From assembly GCA_029851415.1 (NCBI GenBank), contig CM056744.1:120870838-120934837 (forward strand): a DNA stretch of 64,000 nucleotides, in the 5' to 3' direction. A program made the position numbers and the translations under genes. Source of the DNA: Eretmocerus hayati (taxonomy: Eukaryota; Arthropoda; Insecta; Hymenoptera; Aphelinidae). The notes beneath the pieces are model-generated. The model did not search any database. It was not told the DNA's origin and saw only the letters and a program-made list of their open reading frames with translations. How positions within the stretch are numbered: the stretch's first letter is position 1; the number at the start of each line of letters is the position of its first letter. Shown one piece after another: positions 23,401-36,396 of the stretch.

Positions 23401-26400
23401 AGAGTTTTAGGTATGTGCGGGATCTTGAATCAAATATCTCATAGAAGTATCATCAATCTTTAAGATCAGTACAAAGGTTTTGATTAGTAGTTGTTCTCAT
23501 TACTCTTTAAACATTTCAAATTGTTCTGTAGCGCCGTTCAAAAGAGAGGCGCAGCTGCCCTTTCCTTATGATATTAAGAAATTACAGTCACCAGAATCCT
23601 TTCAAAAGCTCTATAAAACTGGACTTGATATAATCGACGATTGCTCTCTGAGTTAATGACACTTACCTTTTTAGCTCAGCAAAAGATTTACATATTTATC
23701 TTGTTGACTCAAATGACTTGGTGAATATTTGGTTCCTCCATCTAAACAAAATCTTTCGTGTTCTAAGTATCCATGACAAATGTCTTGGCTCAGAAGTATG
23801 CGCCTCAAAGTCTCGATTCTTGAGTACGTCATCTTATCAAACAGTTCGGATAAAAACATATTGTTATGAGTTTTCATGTTCCATTATAGTGAATGTGGGT
23901 CATCCAGACGACGAGCCCGATGTATTCTTGGCTCCGCAAGTCGCTCGAATAATCAAACCTCATCAGATCGGTGGCATACGCTTTCTGTACGATAACATTG
24001 TTGAAAGTATCGAAAGGTACAAAACTAGTTCCGGCTTTGGATGCATTTTGGCTCACAGCATGGGTTTGGGGAAAACTCTGCAAGTGGCCACTTTCTGTGA
24101 TATATTCTTCAGATGTACCGGCGCGAAAACGGTGCTTTGTATCATGCCTATCAATACTTTACAAAATTGGCTGGCCGAATTCAATATGTGGTTACCTTAT
24201 GAAGATCCCAACAAACCAAAGGTGAGAAATATTTTTCAGCTAATGACTACCAAATTGATTGGATCTTCAGTTGGAACCTCAATTTCTTAGGTTGAAGAGA
24301 AGCCAATCAAAGAAGAAAGCAGTCAAGGCGAGCCTCCATTTGAGTCAAAGCCCAAAACAGAATTCGAAGAATCCGGTATCTCACAGCCTCATCAGCAGCA
24401 ACACGAGCAGCAGATGTCTCAACAACAGCAACATCCGCCACACCCACAGGGCGTCATGCCAGACAACTCGTACCAGCATCAGCAAGGATACAACCAGGCT
24501 CCAATTCCACCTTACGGATCGAATTCAGGTGGAATGTACGATTCGCATTACGGCCCGCCATATCCTGGGGCTCCTGGATACATCAAAACTGAGAATCCTT
24601 GCCAACCCATGGACATGTATGGTATAGATAATAGGGGGATGCCTCAGTACAATTCTGGATATGCGCCAAACATGCAGCAGCCCAATGTTCCTCCAAACAT
24701 GCAATATCCTCCCTCTACATATCCAGGCACTGGTATGGATCCAAACGCTCATCCTAGTGTGCAAGGTATGAATGTTCCAATGACTACGATGCCTTCTGGT
24801 TATGGCCAGAACCCACCCGTTCCGCAGTCTAACTTCGGAAATGCACCAGCACCCGCAGCTCCGCAGCCGACAGATATCAAGAAAGTCGAAGATATGGCAG
24901 TCAAAGATGAGAAGATAGATGCAAAACAAACAGATGTCAAGACTGAGACGAAAGACGAATCCAAAAGTGCAATTGACGACCAGGCTAAGGATAGCGCCGA
25001 GGAAAAGAAAGATAGCTCGACCGTCAAGACTCCGTTCAACGTTGATGCTCCTCTAGATCTGGAAATTCGGCCCAGGCATTTTCATCTGCACATTCTCAAT
25101 GATTCTCACAAGACTATGGCTGCGCGAGCTCGAGTTATACGCGAGTGGCAGAGGACCGGTGGTGTATTACTAATAGGTTACGAACTGTACAGGCAGCTCT
25201 CGTTAAAAAAACCAGGCAAAACTAAACGGAAACGAGGGCAGCCTATGCCATTCAAAGATCCAATGCTTGATGCCGAAGTGGAGGACAAGAACAAGCCTCT
25301 GCTGGACGAAATGCAAGCTGCGCTCGTCAACCCAGGACCTGATCTTGTTATTTGTGACGAAGGACATCGAATCAAAAATTCTCATGCGAGCACCAGCCTT
25401 GCTCTCAAGCAAATGCGTACAAAGCGTCGGATTGTATTAACAGGGTATCCACTTCAAAACAATCTTCTAGAATATTGGTGCATGGTCGATTTTGTAAGGC
25501 CGAATTACTTAGGTAAATTTACTATCGAGACGATTTCCAGACATTTGATGAAGATCTAGATATATTAATCTATAACCATCTTGTTTTCAGGTACAAAGAG
25601 TGAGTTTTGTAACATGTTTGAGCGTCCGATCCAAAACGGTCAATGTATAGACTCCACTCCCCAAGATATGAGACTGATGAGATACCGAGCTCACGTACTT
25701 CATGCGCTTTTAGAGGGTTTTGTTCAAAGGCGATCGCATACTGTTCTACAAGCATCTCTTCCGCAAAAAGAAGAATACATTCTGCTAGTTCGTATGACGC
25801 CTCACCAGCGGAAATTGTATGACACTTTTATGAATCAAGTCGTTAAGACGCGAGCTGTTCCTAATCCTCTGAAAGCTTTTGCCGTATGCTGCAAAATCTG
25901 GAATCATCCAGATATATTGTATCATTTCTTGAAGAAACGACAAGCTAATGAGGAAGACGACCTGGACTTGGAAGAAACAATGGGAGAAAAAGCGACACAA
26001 ACTACTGGCGCGAAACGTGGCCCGAAACCTCGAGCTCCCAAAGGCGAGGGTAAGAGAGGCAGAAAACCCAAAATTAAGCCTGCTGCTAGTGTACAACCCA
26101 ATTTGTCAATTTCTCCAACAAAGAATGCGGAAACGGATGCACAGAAGCAGCAACAAACCTCTCAACCCCTCACAACCCCTCCAAATTTCAATGCTCCTGC
26201 GGTACAAGCACCCGGTGGAATGACTGCTTTTCCGGATCCCAATCCAAATACCCAAAATCCATACCAACATCAGCCTCAGCAGCAACAGAATGCCGAGTTT
26301 CAAAATTACAGTGGGAACGAATATAGTGAGTTTTATGGCAACCAAAACCAACAGTCTCAACAAAAATACGCCCAATCAGCGGGGCCAAACTTCTCGCAAG

Positions 26401-29400
26401 TTCCTCAAAATACAAATTATACTCCTGGAGGTCCTACGCAACAATACCAGAGTCAACCTAATTGCGCAACTGCACCAGGTCAGCCATATCCTGGGCCTTC
26501 GACTACAGGCTCAAACAACCCACCAAGCAACACAACACTTCATCAAGATCAAAATCAAGCGTTTGGAACTTCTGGCAACTTTCCGCCTCTTAACTTTCCG
26601 TATCAAAATCAAGAGAAAAATTTTGGAGCACCCAACTTCAGCCAGGATCCAAACTATGCGCAGCAGGTTCCAAACCAGCAAGTACCGAAGCAGATGTCAA
26701 TGCCCGACTACGGCTCCTACCCAACTCAAAATCAAAATCAGGTGTACAATCAACAGAATCAATCAGTAGAAAACAACAGTATGAATTATCCGAATAGTCA
26801 GCTGCAGCAAAACAATCAGAATCAGAATACGAGCATTCCAAATATTACACCAAATTACATGGGCAACAATCCTCCTGGATCCAATTTCCCTCAACAGATG
26901 CAAAATTCATCTAATTTGAACCCGGGTCAGCCACCTTATTCTAGCCAACCATCTCAGATGAACCAGAATGTTGCGCCTACATCGAATCAGTCGTATGCGA
27001 GCCAACAACCAGGAATGCCAAACTCGATGGCGAATTCAGTAGGAATGAGCTTTGACGCCGCCAACCAACAACAGCAGCAGCAACAACAATCTGTGTATCC
27101 ACAAGATAGTTCAGTCAATCAAATGAAGGATTACCAAACCCAGCCTACAAGTTACATGCAGCATCAGATGCCATCAAATCAAAACCATCAGAACCAGCCG
27201 ATTGGATATAATGATGGTCAATACAATCAACATTCTCAACAACAATTTCCATCACAGTTGCAGCCATTTCAACAACCACAACAACAGCAATCTCAACAAT
27301 CACAACCGCAACTCCAATCGCAACAAAACCCACATCACTCGCAGCCTCAAGGGTATGGTCAGCAAACATCCGGATTTCAGTCATCCATGCCGGTAAGCGT
27401 TACATCATTGATTGAATGACCAGGATCTCCATTTTTTTTTTCCATATATTTTTGAGGTCTAATTGTATGCTTTGCTTTATTTGTTTTCAGGTTCCAAATC
27501 AAATGGCATATTCTAGTCAGGCAAGCTCAGTGATGCCCGAGCATCAAGGATCTGTTGGCTTCCCAACAAATGTTCCGCTACAAAATCAAACTATGCCAGG
27601 CCAAAACCAAGCAAATCCTTATCAACAAAATTTTGGCAACCATAGTATTAAAAACGCCGGAGTCGAACCACAAAACCTTCAAAATCAAGCTATTAAGATT
27701 GAACCGGGGTATCCACAATCGAGTACACAAAACGTTCAAATGGATTCGAGCGCCTATTCTGCACCGCATGGTTTCCCGCTAACCAACTCCCAAATGTCCA
27801 ACTCTCAACAAACACAAGCAGGCACGCCGAATCAAAATCAGTATTGGCAAGGAAATTATGAGAGTCAGAATAATTCATACCACAATCCTCAAAATGTTCA
27901 AAATCAGTATCAAACTAATCAATACCAAGGAGATACTAAACCACTATCTGGGAACTGTCAAGTTAATCAGCAAAACCAAGCAAATCAACCGTTCGGTAAC
28001 TATTCCATGAACACTGCTGAGTCAAAGTCAATGCAAGAAAGTGGCTCCTTGCAACATGGTCAAAATTTAATTTCATCGTCCAATACTACAACGCCTCACG
28101 AATCTCAAATTCAATCACAGCCTCCAAATCTCGCTACTACCTGTGTTCCTTCTCAAAATGATCCTACCAAGATAGAATCAAACACGACACAATCAAATCC
28201 TGTACAGAACAGCAACCAAACCGAGGGAGATCAGAGTAAAATAGAGAATAAAGATAATCAGTCAGCCGCCAATAAAAGCATGACCACGGATTCAGACAAG
28301 AGCAAAGAGAACAAATCGGACGAAGAGTTGCTTGTAAAAGATGAAATTGAGAAAGAGAAAGCCTTGATTGCCGGTGCGATGAGTAACATGAAAGAAGACA
28401 CGGGAATTCCGTACGACTGGGCTTTTGATTTAATGAAAAACTACGTACCTGGGCTCATCGACGCATCAGCGAAGATGACCATTTTCTTCTGCATACTCAA
28501 TGAGGCTATTCAAAGAGGCGACCGAGTACTCACATTCTCTCAGTCTCTGTTTACTCTGAATCTCATAGAAGATTTCTTAGCTAGGAATGATTTCAAGTAC
28601 AAAGATGGTCAGACTGAATCGTGGGCAAAGAATGTCAACTACTACAGATTGGACGGAAGCACTAGCGCTTTAGAGCGAGAAAAACTAATTAACGAGTTCA
28701 ACGTCAACCCCAAGATTCATCTCTTCCTCGTTTCCACGCGAGCGGGATCACTGGGTATCAATCTTGTCGGAGCTAACAGAGCAATCGTATTCGATGCTTC
28801 TTGGAATCCATGTCACGATACTCAAGCAGTCTGCCGAGTTTATCGATATGGACAACAGAAGAGCTGCTTCGTCTATCGTCTTGTGACTGACAACTCTCTG
28901 GAACGAAAAATTTACGACCGACAGATCAGTAAGCAAGGTATGGCTGACCGAGTTGTGGACCAGTGCAATCCCGACGCTCATTTGTCCCTGAAAGAGGCTA
29001 CGACTTTGAATTGGGATTGGGAAGAAGACAGTAAAGTGCAGGATTTCTCGGATTGCAAGGATAGTTATACGGATGAAATTATGAAAACAGTATTAGAAAA
29101 ACACTCGTCCCTATTGACTAAAAAACCTTTCCACCATGAAAGCTTACTAGTCGATCGTAAGGAGAAGAAACTCAGCCAAGCTGAGAAAAGACTGGCCAGA
29201 AGAGGCTATGAATTGGAGAAAATGGCTGCAACATCTGCAAGGCCAAGCTACAACTATGTTCCTGGCAATACTGCACCAAGAGGTAAAGTAAAGTATATTG
29301 AAATTGTTTGGGTGCTTTGACAGATTTCATTTTATCCGCACTTATTGTCATGGACTTTTTTCCTTCGTATCTTTCATTACTGGGGGTTCAATTGCTGGTA

Positions 29401-31798
29401 GTGACTTGAATTTGAAATTTTATTTGCGTTTCTCCATAACTAACTTCTTTGACTTTTTCAGTATCGGTATCGTCGGGCTTGCAAATACGGCAGATTGGGC
29501 CTTCGACGAGACCTGTCGCGTCTGTCCGGCCAATGCAACAACGCGGTTCCGACGGTCTGAACGCGCGTAATTCCAGCGGCAATAGGTGGATTCCGGCCGA
29601 GGTGTGGCAGAGGCAGGGCATGAGTGCCCAAGAAATGACCCTGCCTCTCGACGTCGTCATTCCAACGAATTCTCCGGACAAGGGTAGCATCGTATTGAAG
29701 GCTGGACAGAGGGTGATGGTGCTCAAGAGCCCTAAGGGCATCTACATGCAGCTGGAATCTGGAAAAATAATCGCCATCAGGACTGCGCTGAAGATGAATG
29801 AACAAAAGAAGCAGGATGAATTGCCGAAAAAGAGTAAGTCTTCCATTCATAAAAATTAACTGAACCTCGTTTAGCTGATTATGAGAGATATCTCGAATTG
29901 ATTCCTGAATTATCTTTTCCATAGCTATTCCCGCACCCCAGCCCAAGATGACGGGCAAGTCAGACGTCGGATTTCCATTACGAAATAATTCTGCAATCTC
30001 GATCATTCCCAAACCATCCTCAGCTTCGGGTCCCCAGCAACTGCACAGCCATCCAAGTGTACGTCCGAGCGTCAATTATCGGCCCTTCGGCGAGAAGGAG
30101 GTTGCAAAACGCACAAAGCCAGTCGCTACAGCCGCAGCGCGACCTTATACGAGTGGACAAATCAGGCCTAATCCGGTTACTCTAGCGCGGTTATCGAAGC
30201 CACGCCAGGATAGTAGTCACTCTGGCTCGGACATCGGCGAAAATTCCAACTCGTCCGACGGTCACCTGCAACGAGTCATCGGAGTCAGCGGAGGCAGGCG
30301 TCTCGAGGACGACTTGATCAATGACACCGGCTCGGATTACAGCCCGTCGAGTAGTCGGCCCTCGACCTCGGACACGGACTCGAGGCCGCCATTGACGCAC
30401 TTCCCGCCAGCTAGTTCTCCCCAGCATCATCCCAGGCCACAAGTGGGGAGACCGGCTTTAGAGCCACAACCAACGCCGCAGTTGGCCCCGCCTGCCCGTA
30501 ACTTCTACCCCTACGGGGCCAACGATCCACCAAAGCAGCCAACCGCATTACCGCTGCGAGGCAGAGGTTCAAGAGGCGGCGGGCGAGGTCGGGGGCGAGG
30601 TCGAGGTCGAGGTCGAGGCGTCCCGAGGGTTACTTCCGATGTGGTTATCAGTCCAGCTATCACAATACCCGTAACGACAGCTTCGACTTTGGTCAGGCCT
30701 GTACATAAAGAGCCACCAGCGGTCCAACCACCAGCGGTCCAACCACCAGAGGGCTATCCCTACTCGCAGTATCCGCGGTACTACGATTACGCTGAACAGC
30801 CGAGGCCGAGGCAAGCTACGACGTCGACGGCGACACCAACTCCTCCAGTTGTCAGCCGACCTGCGCCGAAATCTAGTTCGATAGTTGAAGTTAAAGAACC
30901 GACAACGGTCACGAATGCACCAGTTGCTGGTTCCGGGCTTCAGCAGACTCCGGCACCAACGGCGACGAGGGAGGAACCGCAACAACCTACCGCGTTTAGC
31001 CACCCGACGACTGCGCGTCCACCGTATCCGACGCCAGCAGCTGGCCCTTATCCTCCGGGGCCTTACGACCCCTACACGCAGCACTACCCACCGGCGCCCG
31101 CTGGATCAGCGCCGTACGCTCCACCGCCAGGTCAGTACAATCTAGATTATTGTGCAAACCATACTTCGATATTTTGTTCAAAGGATTTTCTTTCGGTACA
31201 CCCCTATCGACTGATGATTAGGTACTTGAGCTATCACATTCAAAAAATTGCCCGTCATGATCATCGTTTTCTTCATACTTAAACTTGGATGGCTGTTTTC
31301 TCTTGGTGCCATGTAGTTGAAACTGAATGCGATCTGCGCGAAAAGGAATTATCAAAGGTATAGGCACTGCATCACATACTTAGGCATCTGTAACCACTTA
31401 GAGAAAAAGTTTTCTGAGAAATCAATTTTAGAAACTTTCTAAATTCACTATATTCTGTATTGCTTTCATTTTTGTTAGAAGCATAGTGCAATGTTAGTTT
31501 GAGAAAATATTATCTGTGAACGAATCAAACCATTTCATTCACAGGTGCAGCACCAACGTACCCACCGTACGCGGGGCCGCCTTACAATGCTGACTACAAC
31601 CGCATGTACCCGCCCTTCCCTGGGCCGCCACCTCCAGCTGGAGATCCTTACAGAGGCTATGGATCCGCACCTCCACAGGCCTCAGGTTACTACCCATCGT
31701 TCCCGCAAGCTCCGGCGCCGTACCCCAATTATTCGTTCATGCCTGCGCCATATCCGAATTCAGGCGCGCCTGCTGAGCCACGGCCGCCAGCGCAGTGA
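20419..31798 (+). CDS. RAD54L2: ARIP4/RAD54L2-type SNF2 helicase with giant Q/N-rich insertions (11 exons)
   Basis: Exons: 20419-20498, 20604-21043, 21848-22287, 22843-23410, 23890-24221, 24291-25512, 25591-27392, 27491-29282, 29462-29833, 29925-31130, 31545-31798. All junctions are GT-AG with matching phases; 2835 residues. The N-terminus is acidic, with a basic coiled stretch (RRNIREVMDETQLDEATLAA) shared with vertebrate ARIP4. The SNF2 core follows: VNVGHPDDEPDVFLAPQ, Walker A SMGLGKT (about residue 569), DEGH box (about 975), LTGYPLQNN, then TFSQS, STRAGSLGINL and QAVCRVYRYGQ. All motifs are intact. Low-complexity insertions interrupt the core at about residues 621-866 and 1148-1913. The second begins with an AT-hook-like RGRKP. 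The C-terminal tail has an RGG box and Pro/Tyr-rich repeats. The family member ARIP4 is a DNA-dependent ATPase and a nuclear receptor coregulator acting on chromatin. The start is discussed separately. Confidence 0.95.
23532..23656 (+). other. Possible alternative terminal exon of the ARIP4-type gene
   Basis: This lies inside the intron 23411-23889. A plausible acceptor (TTGTTCTGTAG) precedes 23532. Joined in the correct phase to the exon ending at 23410, it reads 41 codons (APFKREAQLPFPYDIKKLQS and on) to a TAA at 23654-23656. The product would be the acidic N-terminal part (about 550 residues) without the helicase. The frame looks protein-like, but conservation is unknown, and this could also be chance in an AT-rich intron. 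Confidence 0.35.
24291..25030 (+). other. Low-complexity insertion 1 inside the helicase core
   Basis: About 245 codons between motif Ia (ending LPYEDPNKPK) and the segment FHLHILNDSHKTMAAR, which in vertebrate ARIP4 follow each other closely. It opens with acidic residues, then is rich in Q, P, G, Y, N and M (YGQNPPVPQSNFGNAPAPAA), and ends in a Lys/Asp/Glu-rich segment. It is fully open and spliced in phase 0 on its left, so it is translated unless it is removed by an unseen splice. Confidence 0.85.
25950..28375 (+). other. Prion-like Q/N-rich insertion 2 inside the helicase core
   Basis: About 765 codons (minus the 98-bp intron 27393-27490) inserted between EEDDLDLEE, which matches the end of helicase lobe 1 in ARIP4, and YDWAFDLMKNYVPG at the start of lobe 2. 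It begins with a basic stretch holding RGRKP, then long Q/N/P/S/Y/G-rich sequence with poly-Q at about 27066-27090 (eight Q), and ends in a charged Lys/Asp/Glu-rich spacer. The intron inside it keeps phase 0. Confidence 0.88.
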
Positions 31799-32891
31799 AT
31801 GATCCGCAATCTGTAACTAAATGAGTCTCCTCGACCAGTGTCGGTTCGTGAGTTTCCTCTACCCTACGCAGATTTCTGAGCAATGGACTCTGCGATTTTG
31901 ATATGTGGCTCGTCTCACTCCTCTGTGTTTCCTTCGTCCTCGACTTATCTTTATGACCGGATCATCTTTTTGTGAACTAATGAACCAAACGAAAGTGATT
32001 GGGAAGCGAGGACTGTTCTATCAATAAGAGATTAGACTATGATTAAGAAATTGAATGTTGAATAGTGAAATGTCTCACGCCTGGTTTTGCAATGCTATTA
32101 ACGCAGAATTCCACGTGATTCGCGGAGGACAGGAATCTAATTTGTGGGCATCTTGAGATTAACATAGCTTTCGTGTGAAAGAAAGTTTCTGAGTGGACTG
32201 ATGTGTTTTGACCTAGATGAGTGAGTTCCTCAAGGGGCTCTAAGAGATCAATTTGGCCAATTTTCTTGCAGTTTTGTTCGAATCTAATTTTAATTACTCG
32301 TTTTGAATTGACTTTTGCATCATCAGAACTCGATGTCTAATATTAGAAGAGTGAAGTTTCGGTTGAAATTGACTCCCTGAAATATTGGAATGAATTCGTC
32401 TTAGAATGAGCTACTTATTGCTGATGATTATGAATCAGCTAGCTGTCACTGCGACACAAATCAACTAAATTGAGATAAAGTCGGTTGACTGACACCGTCA
32501 AGTTTCCAAGTTTTCCAGTGAAATTTTAAAGTGTCACGTTTGAGAGCGAACACCATCTTATGAATCTCATGGACATTTCTCAAGAATTTTTCGGAAATTT
32601 GAAATTCCGACAATATTGGTGAGTCTGCAATGAAGATAGGACTTTGATATCCTTTGGAGACGTTTTACTCCTTTCAATGGAAATTGTATTTTAGCGTATT
32701 ACGTACATGTGTATCAAGGTGACGCTTGTGTCGGAAGTTTCAATTTCCCCATGTGCTCACTCTTGAATCGTCTTTATTTAGTGATACTATAACGAGAAAA
32801 CTTCTGCGAAAAGGTTCGGAGATCCCCTAATAGTACCACGGGAACATGACTTTCAACATTGAAAAGTCTGTCCTAAAAAGTTCGCCCGTTT
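31799..32891. other. 3' flank of the ARIP4-type gene
   Basis: This probably begins with its 3' UTR. I saw no canonical AATAAA in the first kilobase. The remainder is AT-rich, with no supported coding region. Confidence 0.4.
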
Positions 32892-33275
32892 AAGTCGATG
32901 CGATCGTCGTGCAACCCGGAAATTACTCTTCACTTACATGTAACTCAACATTTGGACAGTACAAAATTTGACACGAGTTGTCCACCATTTATCATCATCT
33001 GGATTGTGGTGGACAACTCGCCATTTATCACCAATCACAAGAGCATCGGAGATAAACGAGAATAAGTGGCCCGCGGGTACTACCCAACCCACGTAACAGG
33101 CACATTTTCGTTCACAAAAACCTCAAAATCTTTTCAAATTTGGGTTAAACGAAGAGTTATGCAGGCCGAGTCAGTTTATTACAAAGCCTGAATAATTCGT
33201 CGTTTAGCCCAAATCGGAAGAGATTTTGAGATTCTTGTGAACAAAGTTTAGCGTGCACGGCAACCGTATCGCCTT
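32892..33275 (-). mobile_element. 385-bp TIR MITE, copy 2
   Basis: This is the same element as at 951-1335, in the opposite orientation. The left end is AAGTCGATGCGATCGTCGTG and the right end is CACGGCAACCGTATCGCCTT. It shares the internal CGAGTTGTCCACC...GGTGGACAACTCG hairpin and the CTCAAAATCTTTTC...AGATTTTGAG hairpin. It is 384 bp long and non-coding. Confidence 0.85.
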
Positions 33276-36200
33276 CACCCTTCGTGTCAATCCGATTGCG
33301 TTAATTTTTCTTGGTGCCCTTAGCGTTTATTATATCCAAATACACCATCTCGACATGGATTTCGCGAAGAATACGATAAAAATATCAAAGTTGAGCTACA
33401 AGTCACTCCTTGCATGGTATTGATCATTTTTCAAAAAACTGTCATTATCATGACAGACAATTTGAAGCTCAAATCTGACATTTTTCGCACTCATCGTGGA
33501 ATTTGACGTCGAAATGGTGTCGTTGGATATTTCAAATGCAAGCAAGGGTACCAAGATAGATCGCTGGGACCGCCCCCTGCGCGATCGTAGGAACACAAAG
33601 GATTGGATGGGAGAATTTTTCAGTACAGGCTTTCTAATGTTCAAAATCTTATCCTCGTGGCACTATTTGGGCATCTCCAAAGCTTCTCTTTGAAGTTTTT
33701 TGGTCATATACTCACCAAATTATGTGGATGAACCCATGGGAAAACCGAAACTTGGAAAGTAAGTGTCACCCTAATGTGTATGTTTGGTGCTGCGATCCAA
33801 GGTGAGAACCAATACGTCCTTGAGTTATTTTCTAATTTTGAGAAATTTTATTATTTGATTGAAAACGGTACTCATGTTACGAAAGATGTTGGGGTTACTT
33901 ACACCCCAAAAACTGGTTATTTAAATTATTTTCCATCCGAGTTCGCCTTCTACTGTCGCTAACTTTTGTACCGTAACACAATCCTACGTATTGAAAAAGC
34001 AGTATTCATGCACGAAGCTTTGTTAATCGGCCAATGTAAAAATATGTTAGAGAACACTAATCGTACAATGGCTAGATAATTATGGACTCCTGATCAGCAA
34101 AAGAAAATAGTGTTGACATCATGGTGGGGGCGTGTTTTTAACGTGAACCTGTTAAACTGTCAAGACTCCATAGCTCAAGCAATTGTTTTTATTAGGAAGA
34201 CAACGAAGAGAGAGCAAGAATCCATATTTCAGAGAGATAGATGTCGTTTTTCAATCGAGGAGTAAGGAAGTGAAAATTGTAAAAAATGAAAAGTTATGTT
34301 ACAAAGCGTTATAGCATTATTTTTTTAATACTGTGATACTTTCGTCTCAACCTTGCATTCACAGCTTAGTTTGTCTTATCCAGAATTTCACTCTGGTTTC
34401 CTAGAAGCAAGACAGTAATTCGTAGAAATATGGAATTTTTATGTTTGAATGTATTTGACATTTGAAAGCGTGGATTTGACGTGAAAAATTTAGATCGTAC
34501 GAGTGATGAAGAGAATAGAGGGATTTATTGATTTCGTGAAAATAATCTCTGTTATCCTTGAAGGACAAGTTATATTGGATTTTTTAATAGTATACTGTAC
34601 AATAATGATATGTTTTTATATTTTCTTTTGTCTCGAAAAGTTATTGGCTTTAGAATATTGAGCAGAGCATCAGAACTATTCATTTAGCATGACCGCATGA
34701 AAGACTAAACCGACTGTACATAGAAATATTTCTCATTTTATGGAATTTTTTCATCACTTTCACAATTTTTTAGCTTTATACAACTTTTAAGCGTCGATAA
34801 TTAGAACAAATTTGGTTATCATGTATTATATTGTTTATCAAATTTTATGAACTTTGCTGCCAGTTCCATAAACTATGTATGATTTGAGAGAAATTATTCA
34901 ATGAGTCAGTGATTCACAATCACTAATGGGCATTGGCGTGATCTATTTCTGTACACATAGTATTGCTTCGGTTCTTTATTTTTTCGTCTGTTGTATGGCT
35001 TCACATGTTTCCCTTGCCTATTCATTGAAATGTGTTCTAGCGCCTGTGCCGCTTGACGGCATGTGTATAACTATTGCAAATATTTGATGACAGTTTTTTT
35101 TCATAAAAAATAGGTCAATTTTAGCGAGGAATCACTGCCACCATTGCCCGCGTGAATGATTGCGTTTTTCGCTGATTCAAATTAAAACTTCATTACCTAT
35201 TACCTAAATTTAGAACTCTGAAATTGCAATGCTTCAAATTCAAATCTCGAAAAAGACGAATGTAAAATTGCATCTAGTGAAATTGACTTGACCAATTCGC
35301 TGGTGAGTGCCGATTGTTATCCGAGGATCACTAAGTGTCATGGGTAAAGATTTCGGATCCCGAAGGTAACAATCTTTTAAGAATGTCAAAAGGACGCGTT
35401 TCGTATAAAATCCAAAATCTGAACGTGGTAAACTGACACAATATCCATAAAGAATAAAATATGGACATCCAGTAGGTTCTGAGCAGGAACATGCAAAGTA
35501 CGAAAACTTTGCAACTTATCGTTTGGCGTTAACAAATCCTTTTGTACTTCAGAATTTGTAAATATAATGATTACTCGCATCTGGTAACCATCAATGAAAA
35601 TCATGTTTTTTGTGGATACACAATCAGTGATTGGAAATGTTAGCCACAACGTTGTCTATGAATTATATCTGCATTCGATGTCGGAAAATTCATTGTAAAA
35701 TACATTATTTATACCAATCAAAACTGGGGCTTATTATCCTATTATTCTCCACTTGAAAATCTTGAATCTTTGGAACAAATATTATCGGCAGCTATTTCAA
35801 ATTTTATTTCTATCACCTCAAGCAAATGCAAAATCTTATCGACACTATGTAAGCACTAATTGTGATAGTTGCCGAGAAAATGACTTATTCCTAATCTTAC
35901 TGAACACCCGAATTTGACATAGCACGTGGACATGCCGATAAGGTAGATCGCAGCTATATTACATCGCAGAACGACGCAGATCACGACCAACGAATATAGA
36001 CACTTATATCTATATTCGTTGTCACGACGCAGATAGTCATACCTATATATATCTATATTTGTTTACGTCTGGATTAGTTACATCGTGCCTGCCCTGTCAT
36101 GCAGAACGCAATGGAAAGAAGAGAATCCTTGTTCGCGATATCTCTTTCCCGAGTTTCGAAAAAAGTCACAGTCTTTCTGGGCCTAACAACTGTGTTTCAT

Positions 36201-36396
36201 TTCTGAGTTTTCAAGACCAACTTGTCGTCAAATTCCTCTAATACAAATTTTGAGAGAGCTGGCCTTGTTGCTCTCCATCTATTTCACGTGCCAACGTTGG
36301 TTAGAATGAGGAAAATCTCCTCGTCAACCATCGTCAATGCTCATGCGAGATTCAGTTCGTTTGTGAATTCTGCAGGATCCTGATAAATCAATCACA
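33276..36396. other. AT-rich intergenic region upstream of SWT1
   Basis: No supported gene. The frame at 33774-33962 is open for 62 codons but has no domain, and stops follow. A hairpin with 12-base arms lies at 35989-36020 and is flanked by direct repeats (ACGACGCAGAT at 35971 and 36024). The last few hundred bases before 36397 should hold the SWT1 promoter and leader, but no clear TATA or initiator pair was seen. Confidence 0.4.

Noticed and set aside
29458..30075. 205-codon minus-strand frame and other long minus frames at 24525-31084
   Set aside because: They are shadows of the ARIP4-type coding exons, whose plus-strand frame has clear domains.
33774..33962. 62-codon frame on plus that looks protein-like
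   Set aside because: No known domain, stops follow immediately, and no splice sites support it.
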